NCBI RefSeq assembly: GCF_023898865.1
Contig: NZ_JAGSOV010000078.1
Coordinates: 1-64,000 of the forward strand
From: Pseudonocardia humida
GTDB lineage: Bacteria > Actinomycetota > Actinomycetes > Mycobacteriales > Pseudonocardiaceae
Length of the DNA stretch: 64,000 bases
Direction: 5' to 3'
Position numbers and translations under genes: made by a program
Notes under the pieces: model-generated
The model's database searches: none
The model's input: the letters and a program-made list of their open reading frames with translations, nothing else
Told to the model about the DNA's origin: nothing
In this document: positions 15,137 through 23,748 of the stretch, piece after piece
Position numbering within the stretch: the stretch's first letter is position 1
Layout of the letters: every line of letters starts with the position of its first letter

Positions 15137-16689
15137 GCCCGCGGATGTCGCGGCGCGGCTTCCTGGGGCTGCTCGGCGGAGCGGCCGCCGGGGTCGCGCT
15201 GGCCGGCTGCGGGCTCGGCACCCAGCCCGGCCAGACCGGGGAGGCCGTGGTCAGCGCCGTCCCCCTGCCCGAGCCGTTCCGGGTGCCGCTGCCCGTGCCG
15301 CCGGTCGCCCGGCCCGTCGGCACCGACCCCGGCGGCGCCGAGCTCTACCGGATCACCCAGCGGGTCGCCGAGCAGGAGATCCTGCCCGGGCTGCGCACCC
15401 CGGTGCTGGGCTACGACGGGATCTTCCCCGGGCCGACCATCGAGTCGCGGCGGGGCCGCCCGGTCGTCGTCACCCACCGCAACGAGCTGTCCGTGCCGAC
15501 CGTCGTGCACCTGCACGGCGGGCACACCCCGGCCGAGCACGACGGCTGGCCGCTCGACCTGGTGCTGCCCGTCGACGGCGCGCACGACGGCAGCGGGCAC
15601 CACGGCATGATCGGCGACTCCGTCGTCGGCGAGCGCGACTACCGCTACCCGAACGAGCAGCGCGCGGCCACGCTCTGGTACCACGACCACCGGATGGACT
15701 TCACCGCGCCCGCCGTCTACCGCGGGCTGGCCGGCTTCCACATCGTGCGCGACGACGTCGAGGACGCGCTGCCCCTGCCCCGCGGCGACCGCGAGCTGCC
15801 GCTGATGATCTGCGACCGGTCGTTCACCGCCGACGGCGCCTTCGCCTACCCCGGCGTCGACCAGTCGATGCGCAGCCTGCCCGGCGTCGACCCGGAGTGG
15901 ATGGAGGGCGTCCTCGGTGACGTGGTGCTGGTCAACGGGGCGCCGTGGCCGGTGCACGAGGTCGACGCCGCGCGCTACCGGCTGCGGCTGCTCAACGCGG
16001 CCAACGCCCGCCGCTTCCAGCTGGTGCTCACGCTGCCCAACGGCGAGAACCTGCCGATGCAGCAGATCGGTTCGGACGGCGGCCTGCTGGCCGCCCCGGT
16101 GGAGCACCGGTCGCTGCTGGTCGCGCCCGGCGAGCGGTTCGACATCGTCGTCGACTTCTCGCTGGTGCCGGTGGGCACCGACGTGACCGTGGTGAACGCC
16201 CTCGGCACCGGGAGCACGTCGCAGGTCATGCGGTTCCGGGTGGTCCGCCCCGCCCGCGACGACAGCCGGGTGCCCGACGTGCTCTCCGAGATCGAGCCGC
16301 TGGTGCCCGCCGCGGGTGCGACCGTGCGCACGTTCGAGTTCCGCCGCGGCGCCGTCAGCGGGCACTCGGGCTGGACGATCAACGGGGAGTCCTTCGACCC
16401 CGACCGGTCACTGGCCGACATCCCGCTCGGGCAGGTCGAGCGCTGGCGCTTCCACACCGACGTCCACCACCCCGTGCACGTCCACCTCGACCAGTTCCAG
16501 GTGCTGCGCCGCGGGCCGGGCGGGCCGGTCGACACCGACTCCGGCTGGAAGGACACCGTCGACCTGCCGCCGTACGAGGTGGTGGAGGTGGCGGTCCGGT
16601 TCACCGACCACACCGGCCGCTACGTCATGCACTGCCACAACCTCGAGCACGAGGACATGGCGATGATGGCGACGATCCGCACGGTGTGA
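15133..16689 (+). CDS. Tat-exported multicopper oxidase
   Basis: The 518-residue protein resembles the CueO/SufI/bilirubin-oxidase group. It opens with a twin-arginine signal SRRGFLGLLGG and a lipobox-like ALAGC, so it is exported folded and probably lipid-anchored. Copper-ligand motifs are present: HLHGGHT and WYHDHRMD in the first cupredoxin domain, HHPVHVHLDQFQVL and HCHNLEHEDMAMM in the last. The C-terminal HCHNLEHEDMAM fits a type 1 copper site with Met as axial ligand. It would oxidise cuprous ion or small organics while reducing oxygen to water. It is translated from a GTG overlapping the preceding membrane protein; ATG 15145 is an alternative start. Confidence 0.94.
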   Translation: MSPRMSRRGFLGLLGGAAAGVALAGCGLGTQPGQTGEAVVSAVPLPEPFRVPLPVPPVARPVGTDPGGAELYRITQRVAEQEILPGLRTPVLGYDGIFPGPTIESRRGRPVVVTHRNELSVPTVVHLHGGHTPAEHDGWPLDLVLPVDGAHDGSGHHGMIGDSVVGERDYRYPNEQRAATLWYHDHRMDFTAPAVYRGLAGFHIVRDDVEDALPLPRGDRELPLMICDRSFTADGAFAYPGVDQSMRSLPGVDPEWMEGVLGDVVLVNGAPWPVHEVDAARYRLRLLNAANARRFQLVLTLPNGENLPMQQIGSDGGLLAAPVEHRSLLVAPGERFDIVVDFSLVPVGTDVTVVNALGTGSTSQVMRFRVVRPARDDSRVPDVLSEIEPLVPAAGATVRTFEFRRGAVSGHSGWTINGESFDPDRSLADIPLGQVERWRFHTDVHHPVHVHLDQFQVLRRGPGGPVDTDSGWKDTVDLPPYEVVEVAVRFTDHTGRYVMHCHNLEHEDMAMMATIRTV

Positions 16690-16715
16690 CCGGCTCGCCC
16701 CGGCCGCCACGAGCC

Positions 16716-17093
16716 TCAGCTGAGGTGCGACCAGCGCCGCAGGACGGCCGCGGCGAGCGCGACCGCCACCACCAGCTGCAGCAGCGTGAGCAGCGGCGGG
16801 GCGCCGACCGCCACCATCGTCGCCACTGCGACCACGGACATGGCGATGAACAGCCAGAACGCCCACCGGTAGCCGGTCCACAGCCCGGCGTAGGCGACCA
16901 GGCTGACGGTGGCGCCCACGGCGGACACCAGCAGGACCGGGGTCGGCTGCTGGCCCAGCGCGGTGTCCTGGCTCCACGCCGTCACCAGCACCGCGACCAC
17001 GACCGCGTGCTGGATCATCGCGATGGCCAGCACGGTCGTCAGTGCGGCGCCGCGCTGGGAGGGGGTGGTGCTGGTGCTCGTGCTCGTCGTCAT
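16716..17093 (-). CDS. Four-helix membrane protein of unknown function
   Basis: After a Ser/Thr-rich cytoplasmic N-terminus, the 125-residue protein has four membrane helices: ALTTVLAIAMIQHAVVVAVLVTAW, PVLLVSAVGATVSLVAYAGLW, WAFWLFIAMSVVAVATMVAVG, and LTLLQLVVAVALAAAVLRRW. It is convergent with the multicopper oxidase gene, separated by about 26 bp. No catalytic motif is visible. Confidence 0.75.
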   Translation of the reverse strand: MTTSTSTSTTPSQRGAALTTVLAIAMIQHAVVVAVLVTAWSQDTALGQQPTPVLLVSAVGATVSLVAYAGLWTGYRWAFWLFIAMSVVAVATMVAVGAPPLLTLLQLVVAVALAAAVLRRWSHLS

Positions 17094-17291
17094 GGGTCAC
17101 CGGATCCGAGGTGCGGGGAGGCGGGGAGCTACTCAGCGTCACTGTAGGGCGGCTCCGGCCCGCGGCGATGCCCCGAACGCCGCCCGGCGGCGATCGGCGG
17201 ACGAGCGGTCGAACCCCGCGGTGACCGGCCGACGACCGCCGTCACCCGGTCGGGGTCGGGTGGTGAGGCAGTCGCGGTGCCGCGGCGGGAC

Positions 17292-17438
17292 GAACGCGGC
17301 GCGGTGGTCGCGGGTCCACGTCCGCACCGGGTTCGGGGCCCGGCCGAGGACCTCGGCGACGTCGTCGGTCAGCACGGCGTTGTGCCCGGCCCGCGCCCAC
17401 CCGACGCCGGTGCCGGTCGCCCCGGAGACGAGGATCAT
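17292..17438 (-). pseudogene. Remnant of an NAD(P)H-binding (NmrA/SDR-like) oxidoreductase
   Basis: The reading frame opens with MILVSGATGT, the start of an NAD(P)-binding Rossmann domain. It jumps after about 15 residues to AVLTDDVAEVLGRAPNPVRTWTRDHRAAF, which resembles the C-terminal end of NmrA-like proteins. About 200 internal residues are missing. After RAAF the frame runs on with unrelated sequence to 17139. This is an internally deleted gene. It is divergent from an AraC-type gene that is itself frameshifted, a pairing often seen intact elsewhere. Confidence 0.75.
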
Positions 17439-17540
17439 CCCCGGACGCTGTCAGCCGGCCCCGGGCCCGGCGTAGGACGTTCCGGCCGCATCCGCTCGCG
17501 GGACGGGTCCGCCGCGGGCGCCGGTACCTACAGTGGCGGC

Positions 17541-18369
17541 GTGCCCCATCGCGCGCTCGCCGTGCCGCCCGCGCTGCGGCCGTGGCCGGTCGCCGTCAGC
17601 GTGGGCGCGCTGGCCGAGCCCCGGACCGTGCCGGAACCGCCTGACAACGCCACCACCCTCGCCCTGCGCACCGCCCCGGACCGCGCCCCCGAGCTGGTGG
17701 TCATGGGCCCGCGGACCAGGGCGCTCTACGTCGACGGCGTGCCCGGACCGTCGTGCGCGCTGCTTCGGCTACGGCCCGGCCGGGCGCGGGCGCTGCTGGG
17801 CCAGTCGCTGCGCGGGCTCGCCGACCGCGCCGTCCCGCTGGTCGAGCTGGGTGCCGGCCTCGCCCCCGAGCCGGCCGACCTCGCCCACGGCGATCCCGGC
17901 CACCTGACGGTGGAGTCGCTGTTCGCCGCTCTCGACGCCGTCCGGCCGGCGTCCGATCCCGTCGTCGCCGACGCGGCCCGGCTGCTGGCGGCCGGCACGG
18001 GTGTCGCGGCCGCGGCCCGGCGGTTGTACGTCGGCGAGCGGCACCTGCGCAGGCTCGTCGCCGACGGGTCCGGGCTCTCGCCCCAGCGCTACGCGAGCAT
18101 CGAGCGGGTGCGGACGGTGCTGGCGCGCGGGGGGGAAGGGGCGGTGGCGGCGGCTGGCCGTCGAGGCGGGCTACTTCGACCAGTCGCACATGAGCGGGGA
18201 GTTCCGCCGGCTCATGGGCACCACCCTCACCGACTACACACGGGCGGCTGCCCGTCGCCGGCACGTGCGCCGGCGACGGGTAGCCGGGCTCAGGCCCGCG
18301 GCTCGCCCCGCTGGGCCTCGTCGGCGTCGACCGCGTCGGGGCTGTCGCCCCGGCCGTCCGGGTCGGTGA
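17541..18369 (+). pseudogene. AraC-family regulator broken by a frameshift in a G run
   Basis: The first frame, from GTG 17541, encodes an N-terminal domain like DUF6597 and then the first HTH helices (ARRLYVGERHLRRLVADGSGLSPQRYASIERVRTVL). At the seven-G run near 18129-18135 that frame goes out of register. The second HTH half (LAVEAGYFDQSHMSGEFRRLMGTTLTDYTRA) continues in the +1 frame to 18369. One extra G would explain this. It may be a true mutation, a phase-variable tract or a sequencing error. If intact, the product would be about 270 residues. Confidence 0.8.
18245..18286. terminator. Long hairpin between convergent genes
   Basis: Two 18-base arms (18245-18262 and 18269-18286) are complementary at 17 positions and form a G-U pair at the eighteenth. 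The loop is ACGTGC. It lies just after the AraC HTH end and before the stop of the convergent small acidic gene, so it can act in both directions. Confidence 0.7.
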
Positions 18370-18463
18370 GCGAGGCCCCGGCGTCGGGGCGCTCGCCCGG
18401 GGGCGCGGTCATGGTCGGCTCGGCGTCCTGGTCGACCACGTCGTCGTCCGCTGGGTTCGTCAT
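18290..18463 (-). CDS. Small acidic protein, 57 residues
   Basis: The frame encodes MTNPADDDVVDQDAEPTMTA and continues with an equally acidic, Asp/Glu/Pro/Gly-rich sequence to a TGA at 18290. No cysteine, membrane segment or motif is present, and it is predicted to be disordered. Short acidic proteins of this type are common in Pseudonocardiaceae annotations without a function. It diverges from the 18532 gene. Codon third positions are G/C-rich as in real genes. Confidence 0.55.
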   Translation of the reverse strand: MTNPADDDVVDQDAEPTMTAPPGERPDAGASLTDPDGRGDSPDAVDADEAQRGEPRA

Positions 18464-18531
18464 GCCGCAGCCGTACCCGCGTCCGCGTGCCTGACACCGT
18501 TACGACGCCGATCCGGGGGAACACCGGGGGG

Positions 18532-18810
18532 ATGGGATTCGTGGTGGCGGCCTCGAGCGGGTGGACGGACCCGGACGGCGTGCGCCGTCCGGCGGGCGAG
18601 GTGCACGGTTGGCGCCCCGGCACCAACCAGACGGTGTGCGGGCTCCCGCTGAGCAAGGCGCGACTGGGTCGGTACCCGCACGTGGACTGGGCCGACGTGC
18701 AGCCCGAGTCCGGGCGGCACGCCGACGGCGTCCGGCGCGTGTGCCCGCGCTGCGCCGCCGCCGCCCGTCCCCGCCGGGCCCGGCGGCCGACCGACTTCCG
18801 CCGCCCCTGA
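18532..18810 (+). CDS. Small conserved-looking protein with paired cysteines
   Basis: The 92-residue protein contains GEVHGWRPGTNQTVCGLPLSKARL and, toward the end, VCPRCAAAARP. A single Cys about 40 residues ahead of a CxxC pair suggests a partial metal site or zinc-ribbon-like fold with His37 or His in HVDW as a fourth ligand, but I cannot confirm this. The C-terminus is strongly basic (RPRRARRPTDFRR). The start at ATG 18532 omits a poorly conserved-looking extension from GTG 18487. Function unknown. Confidence 0.6.
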   Translation: MGFVVAASSGWTDPDGVRRPAGEVHGWRPGTNQTVCGLPLSKARLGRYPHVDWADVQPESGRHADGVRRVCPRCAAAARPRRARRPTDFRRP

Positions 18811-18820
18811 CGGGGCCGGG

Positions 18821-19813
18821 TCAGCTGGTGAGGGAGGTGCCGTAGGCCTGGATGGTGCCGTCGACGTCGTCGTGCATGGCGTAGACGGCGAACTGGTCGA
18901 CGCCCAGGTCCGCGAGCTGGGCCAGCTTCTCCCGGTGCGCCGGGACCGGCCCGAGCAGGCAGAACCGGTCGACCACCTCGTCGGGCACGAAGTCGGTCGA
19001 GCGGTTGCCCGCGCGGCCGTGGTGGCTGTAGTCGTAGCCGTCGCGGTCCTTGATGTAGCCGGTCAGCTCGGCCGGCACCGACGCGGACGACTCCCCGTAG
19101 CGGGTCACCAGGTCGGCGACGTGGTTGCCGACCATGCCCCCGAACCAGCGGCACTGGTCGCGGGCGTGGGCCAGGTCGTCGCCCACGTAGGCCGGCGCCG
19201 CGACGCACATCGTGATCGAGGCCGGGTCGCGGCCCGCGGCCTCGGCCGCCGCGCGCACCGACTTGATCGTCCACTCCACCAGGTACGGATCGGCCAGCTG
19301 CAGGATGAACCCGTCGGCGGCCCGACCGACCAGGTCGAGCGCCTTGGGGCCGTAGCCGGCCATCCACACCGGCAGCTCGCCGCCCGGCGTCACCCACGGG
19401 ATCCGCAGCGCGGTGCCCTCGACCTCGACCTCGCGGCCCTCGGCCAGCTCCCGGATCGCGTGGATCGAGGCCTCCAGCCGGGCCAGCGTCGTGGGCTTGC
19501 GGCCCTGCACGCGCACCGCCGAGTCGCCCCGGCCGATGCCGCAGATCGTCCGGTTGCCGAACGCCTCGTGCAGGGTGGCGTGCATCGAGGCGATGACCGA
19601 CCAGTCCCGGGTGGCCGGGTTGGTGACCATCGGCCCGACGACCAGCCGCGAGGTCCGGTCCAGGATCCGCGGGTAGATGACGTAGGGCTCCTGCCAGAGC
19701 ACGTGCGAGTCGAACGTCCAGCCGTGGCTGAAGCCCAGCTCCTCGGCCAGCACCATCCGGTCGACCAGCAGCTGGGCCGGGGGGTCGGTCTGCAGGACGA
19801 GTCCGATGTCCAT
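18821..19813 (-). CDS. LLM-class F420-dependent oxidoreductase, TIGR03842-like
   Basis: The 330-residue protein has the luciferase-like TIM barrel, opening with MDIGLVLQTDPPAQLLVDRM and showing VGPMVTNPATRDWSVIASMHATL, ICGIGRGDSAVRV and PVWMAGYGPKALDLVGRAADGFILQLAD. The family uses F420 or FMN. It is the last gene of the pyrimidine-catabolism operon, and a GTG at 19822 overlaps the dihydropyrimidinase stop, so it is translationally coupled. It may carry out a redox step on the pyrimidine or hydantoin substrate. That role is inference. Confidence 0.88.
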   Translation of the reverse strand: MDIGLVLQTDPPAQLLVDRMVLAEELGFSHGWTFDSHVLWQEPYVIYPRILDRTSRLVVGPMVTNPATRDWSVIASMHATLHEAFGNRTICGIGRGDSAVRVQGRKPTTLARLEASIHAIRELAEGREVEVEGTALRIPWVTPGGELPVWMAGYGPKALDLVGRAADGFILQLADPYLVEWTIKSVRAAAEAAGRDPASITMCVAAPAYVGDDLAHARDQCRWFGGMVGNHVADLVTRYGESSASVPAELTGYIKDRDGYDYSHHGRAGNRSTDFVPDEVVDRFCLLGPVPAHREKLAQLADLGVDQFAVYAMHDDVDGTIQAYGTSLTS

Positions 19814-19818
19814 CGCGC

Positions 19819-21219
19819 TCACCTGAGGTACTGGCAGGTCGTGCGCTTCTGGAAGGCGCCGTCGCCCGCCTTGCCCAGGTACTCGCCGCCGTCGACGACC
19901 ACCCGGCCGCGCGAGAGCACGGTGGAGACCTTGCCGGTGGTCTCGCGGCCCTCGTAGCAGGAGTAGTCGACGGCCATGTGGTGCGTCTTCGCCGAGTGCA
20001 CCTGGGTGGCGGCCGGGTCGTAGAGCACGATGTCGGCGTCGGCGCCGGGGGCGATGGTGCCCTTGCGCGGGTAGAGCCCGAACATCTTCGCCGGCGTCGC
20101 GCAGGCGATCTCGATCCAGCGCTTGCGCGAGATGCGCCCCTCGACGACGCCCTGGTGCAGCAGGTCCATCCGGGTCTCCACGCCGGGCAGCCCGTTGGGG
20201 ATCTTGGAGAAGTCGCCGATGCCCATGTCCTTCTGCCCCTTGAAGCAGAACGGGCAGTGGTCGGTCGAGACCACCGACAGGTCGTCGGTGCGCAGCCCGC
20301 GCCAGAGGGCGGCCTGGTGCTCGGCCGGGCGCAGCGGCGTCGAGCAGACGTACTTGGCGCCCTCGAAGCCGGGACGGGCCAGGTCGTCGGTGGACAGGAA
20401 CAGGTACTGCGGGCAGGTCTCGGCGAAGGCGTTGAAGCCCTCGTCGCGGGCCTGCTGGACCTGGGCCAGTGCCTGCGCCGCGGACAGGTGCACGATGTAG
20501 ATCGGCGCCTCGGCCACCTGGGCCAGCTTGATCGCCCGGTGGGTGGCCTCGGCCTCCAGCAGGGCGTGGCGGACCTCGCCGTGGTAGCGCGGATCGGTCT
20601 GGCCCTTGGCCAGCGCCTGCTCGATCAGCACGTCGATGGCGATGCCGTTCTCGGCGTGCATCATCGTCAGGCCGCCGGTCTCGGCGCCCTTCTGCAGCGC
20701 CCGCAGGATCTTGCCGTCGTCGCTGTAGAAGACGCCCGGGTAGGCCATGAACAGCTTGAAGCTGGTCACGCCCTCCCCGATGAGCGCTTCCATCTCCTTG
20801 AGAGAGGAGTCGTTGACGTCGGCGACGATCATGTGGAACGCGTAGTCGATGGCGCAGTTGCCCTCGGCCTTGGCGTGCCAGGCGTCCAGGCCCTCGCGCA
20901 GCGAGCCGCCCATCGACTGGATCGCGAAGTCGACGATCGTGGTGGTGCCGCCCCAGGCCGCGGCCCGGGTGCCGGTCTCGAACGTGTCGGCCGACTGGGT
21001 GCCGCCGAAGGGCATCTCCATGTGCGTGTGCGCGTCGACGCCGCCGGGCACGACGTACTTGCCGGTGGCGTCCAGGACCGTGTCGGCCGTCCAGCCCTGC
21101 GCGAGCTCCGAGCCGGACGCGGCCAGCGCGACGACCCGCTCGCCGTCGACCAGGACGTCCGCGGCCAGCTCGTCGGCGGCGGTGATCACCAGTCCGTTGC
21201 GGATGAGGGTGCGGGTCAT
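19819..21219 (-). CDS. hydA: Dihydropyrimidinase (hydantoinase)
   Basis: The 466-residue amidohydrolase opens dihydrouracil or dihydrothymine rings to N-carbamoyl-beta-amino acids. It has the metal motif DAHTHMEMP (His64, His66), the carbamylated Lys155 in SFKLFMAYPG, His188 in MHAENG, His in IYIVHLSAAQAL and the metal Asp in STDHCPF. All metal ligands of the family are present. Length is typical. The ATG at 21219 immediately follows a repeated leader sequence found upstream of two other genes in this window. It sits between the aminotransferase and the LLM oxidoreductase in one operon. Confidence 0.95.
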   Translation of the reverse strand: MTRTLIRNGLVITAADELAADVLVDGERVVALAASGSELAQGWTADTVLDATGKYVVPGGVDAHTHMEMPFGGTQSADTFETGTRAAAWGGTTTIVDFAIQSMGGSLREGLDAWHAKAEGNCAIDYAFHMIVADVNDSSLKEMEALIGEGVTSFKLFMAYPGVFYSDDGKILRALQKGAETGGLTMMHAENGIAIDVLIEQALAKGQTDPRYHGEVRHALLEAEATHRAIKLAQVAEAPIYIVHLSAAQALAQVQQARDEGFNAFAETCPQYLFLSTDDLARPGFEGAKYVCSTPLRPAEHQAALWRGLRTDDLSVVSTDHCPFCFKGQKDMGIGDFSKIPNGLPGVETRMDLLHQGVVEGRISRKRWIEIACATPAKMFGLYPRKGTIAPGADADIVLYDPAATQVHSAKTHHMAVDYSCYEGRETTGKVSTVLSRGRVVVDGGEYLGKAGDGAFQKRTTCQYLR

Positions 21220-21292
21220 CGCTCTCCCTCGCTGCGCTCGGTCGGCAATGCCCCAGGGCGCTGTGTCGATGATTCGCTCGCAAGCTCGCTCA
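21220..21292 (-). repeat. Leader repeat before hydA, copy 1 of 3
   Basis: On the coding strand this reads GAGCGAGCTTGCGAGCGAAT, then a variable centre, then CCGACCGAGCGCAGCGAGGG ending a few bases before the ATG. It also supplies the purine-rich ribosome-binding site GGGAGAG. Related copies lie before the Nramp-related gene (28098-28170) and livH (53752-53821). It contains the short dyad GCGAGC/GCTCGC. Confidence 0.7.
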
Positions 21293-22657
21293 TGCGGTGA
21301 TCTCCTCATCGGTGGTGGGGGCGCCGGCGGCGAGCCCGCCGTCGACCTCGCGGATCGCGGCGATGAGCGCGGTGAGCCCCTCGGTGGCCTCGTCGGCGGT
21401 CAGCGTCATCGGTGGGGCGATGCGCAGCACGTTGCCGTGCAGCCCGCCCTTGCCGACCAGCAGCCCGCGCCGCTTCGTCGCCTCCAGCACGGCCGCGGCC
21501 AGCTCGGGCGCCGGGTCGCCGGGGGTGCCGGTGCCCGGGCGGACCAGCTCGACGCCGATCATCAGGCCCTTGCCCCGGACGTCGCCGACGATCGGCGAGC
21601 CCAGCGCGCGCAGGCCCTCGATCAGCACCGGGCCGTGCCGGGCCGCGTTGGCCTGCAGGTCGTGGTCGAGGAGGTAGCGCAGGTTGGCCAGGGCGCCCGC
21701 CGAGGTCAGCGGGGAGCCGCCGAACGTCGAGATCGAGTTGGCGCCGAGCGAGTCCATGACCTCCGCCCTGGCGATCACCCCGCCCATCGACAGCCCGTTC
21801 CCGACGCCCTTGGCGAAGGTGACGATGTCGGGGGTGAAGCCGTGCGCCTGCCAGCCCCAGAAGTGCTCGCCGGTGCGGCCCCACCCGGTCTGCACCTCGT
21901 CGGCGATGATCAGGATGCCGTGCTCGCGCAGCACCTCGGCCAGGGCACCGAGCAGCCCGTCCGGGCCGTGGGTGAAGCCGCCGACGCCCTGGATGGGCTC
22001 GGCGATCAGCGCCGCGACGTCGCCGCCGGACTGGTCGAGCACGTCGCGCAGGTCGGCCACGCAGGCCGCGATGAACTCCCCGTCGGACAGGCCCGCGAAC
22101 GGCGAGCGGTACCGCTGCCCGCCGTGCACGTAGTACGTCTGGAACGGCGACAGCGACGTCGGCGACCACGACCGGTTGCCGGTGATCGCGATCGTGGAGA
22201 ACGACCGGCCGTGGTAGCTGTTGCGCAGCGCCAGGATCTGGTTCGACCGGCGCAGCGACGAGGCCAGCAGCAGCGCGGCGTCGTTGGCCTCGGTGCCGCT
22301 GGTGGTCAGGAAGACCTTGGCGTCCGGGATCGCCGACACCGCGGCGATCTGCTCGGCCAGCTCGACCATCGGCCGGTTCAGGTACAGCGTCGAGCTATGG
22401 ATGATCTTCCCGGCCTGGTCGGCGACGGCCTTGGTGACCTCCGGCAGCGCGTGCGCGGTCATCGTGGTCAGGATGCCGCCGAAGAAGTCCAGGTAGCGGG
22501 TGCCGTCGTCGGTCCAGACGTAGCGGCCCTCGCCGCGCTCGATCTCGATCGGCTCGTCGTAGTAGATCGCCAACCAGGACGGCAGCACCGCCCTGGTCCG
22601 GCCCAGCAGGTTGTCGTGCTGCGACGTCCGCTCGCCGTGCGCCGACGGCCCGTTCAT
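21290..22657 (-). CDS. Class III aminotransferase, probably beta-alanine:pyruvate type
   Basis: The 455-residue PLP enzyme shows FLTTSGTEANDAALLLA, NSYHGRSFSTIAITGN, the PLP-contact ILIIADEVQTGWGRTGEHFW, and the Schiff-base lysine region VTFAKGVGNGLSMGGVIA. The family moves amino groups from omega-amino acids to pyruvate or 2-oxoglutarate. It sits directly between the ureidopropionase, whose product is beta-alanine or beta-aminoisobutyrate, and the dihydropyrimidinase, so it most likely removes that amino group. The start overlaps the ureidopropionase stop (ATGA). Confidence 0.93.
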   Translation of the reverse strand: MNGPSAHGERTSQHDNLLGRTRAVLPSWLAIYYDEPIEIERGEGRYVWTDDGTRYLDFFGGILTTMTAHALPEVTKAVADQAGKIIHSSTLYLNRPMVELAEQIAAVSAIPDAKVFLTTSGTEANDAALLLASSLRRSNQILALRNSYHGRSFSTIAITGNRSWSPTSLSPFQTYYVHGGQRYRSPFAGLSDGEFIAACVADLRDVLDQSGGDVAALIAEPIQGVGGFTHGPDGLLGALAEVLREHGILIIADEVQTGWGRTGEHFWGWQAHGFTPDIVTFAKGVGNGLSMGGVIARAEVMDSLGANSISTFGGSPLTSAGALANLRYLLDHDLQANAARHGPVLIEGLRALGSPIVGDVRGKGLMIGVELVRPGTGTPGDPAPELAAAVLEATKRRGLLVGKGGLHGNVLRIAPPMTLTADEATEGLTALIAAIREVDGGLAAGAPTTDEEITA

Positions 22658-23508
22658 TGCTGCACCAGCGGTCCGTAGGCCTCCGGGCGGCGGTCGCGGT
22701 AGAACGCCCAGGTCTGCCGGACCTCGTCGATCAGCCCCAGGTCGAGGTCGCGGACCAGCAGCTCCTCGTCGTGGCTCGACGCCGTCTCGCCGACGAACTG
22801 GCCGCGCGGGTCGACGAAGTAGCTGGTGCCGTAGAAGTCGTTGTCGCCGTACTCCTCGACGCCGACCCGGTTGATCGCGGCGATGAAGTACTCGTTGGCC
22901 ACCGCGGCCGCCGGCTGCTCCAGCTTCCACAGGTAGGACGACAGGCTGCGGCTGGTGGCGCTGGGGTTGAACACGATCTGCGCGCCGGCCAGGCCGAGCG
23001 CCCGCCAGCCCTCCGGGAAGTGCCGGTCGTAGCAGATGTAGACCCCGACCTTGCCGACCGCGGTGTCCCACACCGGCCAGCCCAGGTTGCCCGGCTTGAA
23101 GTAGTACTTCTCCCAGAAGCCCTTGACCTGCGGGATGTGGTGCTTGCGGTACTTGCCCAGGTAGCTGCCGTCGGCGTCGATCACGGCCGCGGTGTTGTAG
23201 TAGTTGCCCGAGCTCTCCAGCTCGAACACCGGCACGACCAGCACCATGCCGGTCTCCTTGGCCAGCGCCTGCATCCGCTGGACCGTCGGACCGTCCGGCA
23301 CCGGCTCGGCCCACCGGTAGTGCTCGGCCTCCTGCACCTGGCAGAAGTAGGGCGCGTTGAAGACCTCCTGGAAGCCCATGACCTTCGCGCCCTGCTCGGC
23401 CGCGCTGCGCGCGTAGGACTCGTGCACGTCGATCATCGAGGCGGTGTCGCCGGTCCACTTGGCCTGCAGGATGGCCGCGCGCACCACGCCGGCTCCCGGG
23501 TCGCTCAT
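22654..23508 (-). CDS. N-carbamoyl-beta-alanine amidohydrolase (nitrilase superfamily)
   Basis: The 284-residue enzyme has the nitrilase triad Glu48 (FQEVF), Lys122 (GKYRKHHIPQ) and Cys159 (ICYDRHFPE). The GFWEKYYFKPGNLG stretch is typical of beta-ureidopropionase. It would release ammonia and CO2 from N-carbamoyl-beta-alanine. It is the first gene of the pyrimidine-catabolism operon. The ATG at 23508 follows AGGAGGACAGGGAC. About 240 bp upstream, toward the divergent DUF5134 gene, hold the control region but no motif that I recognise. Confidence 0.92.
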   Translation of the reverse strand: MSDPGAGVVRAAILQAKWTGDTASMIDVHESYARSAAEQGAKVMGFQEVFNAPYFCQVQEAEHYRWAEPVPDGPTVQRMQALAKETGMVLVVPVFELESSGNYYNTAAVIDADGSYLGKYRKHHIPQVKGFWEKYYFKPGNLGWPVWDTAVGKVGVYICYDRHFPEGWRALGLAGAQIVFNPSATSRSLSSYLWKLEQPAAAVANEYFIAAINRVGVEEYGDNDFYGTSYFVDPRGQFVGETASSHDEELLVRDLDLGLIDEVRQTWAFYRDRRPEAYGPLVQQ

Positions 23509-23748
23509 GTCCCTGTCCTCCTGATGCCGCCGAGGGAAATGCCCACCGTGATCCGCCGGGCGGCCGACCGCAAGACCCCTCGCGGGCCCGACACCCGCTC
23601 GTCACACGAACGGTCGCGGTGACCGCGCCGGCACCCGACCGGCGCAGTGGCGTGATCACGCCACGCGGACTACCCCGCCACGGTATGGAACCGACACCCG
23701 GCCGTGACCTATGGTCGCCGACAGCGCGGCTGTGCGCCGCCGGGAAGG

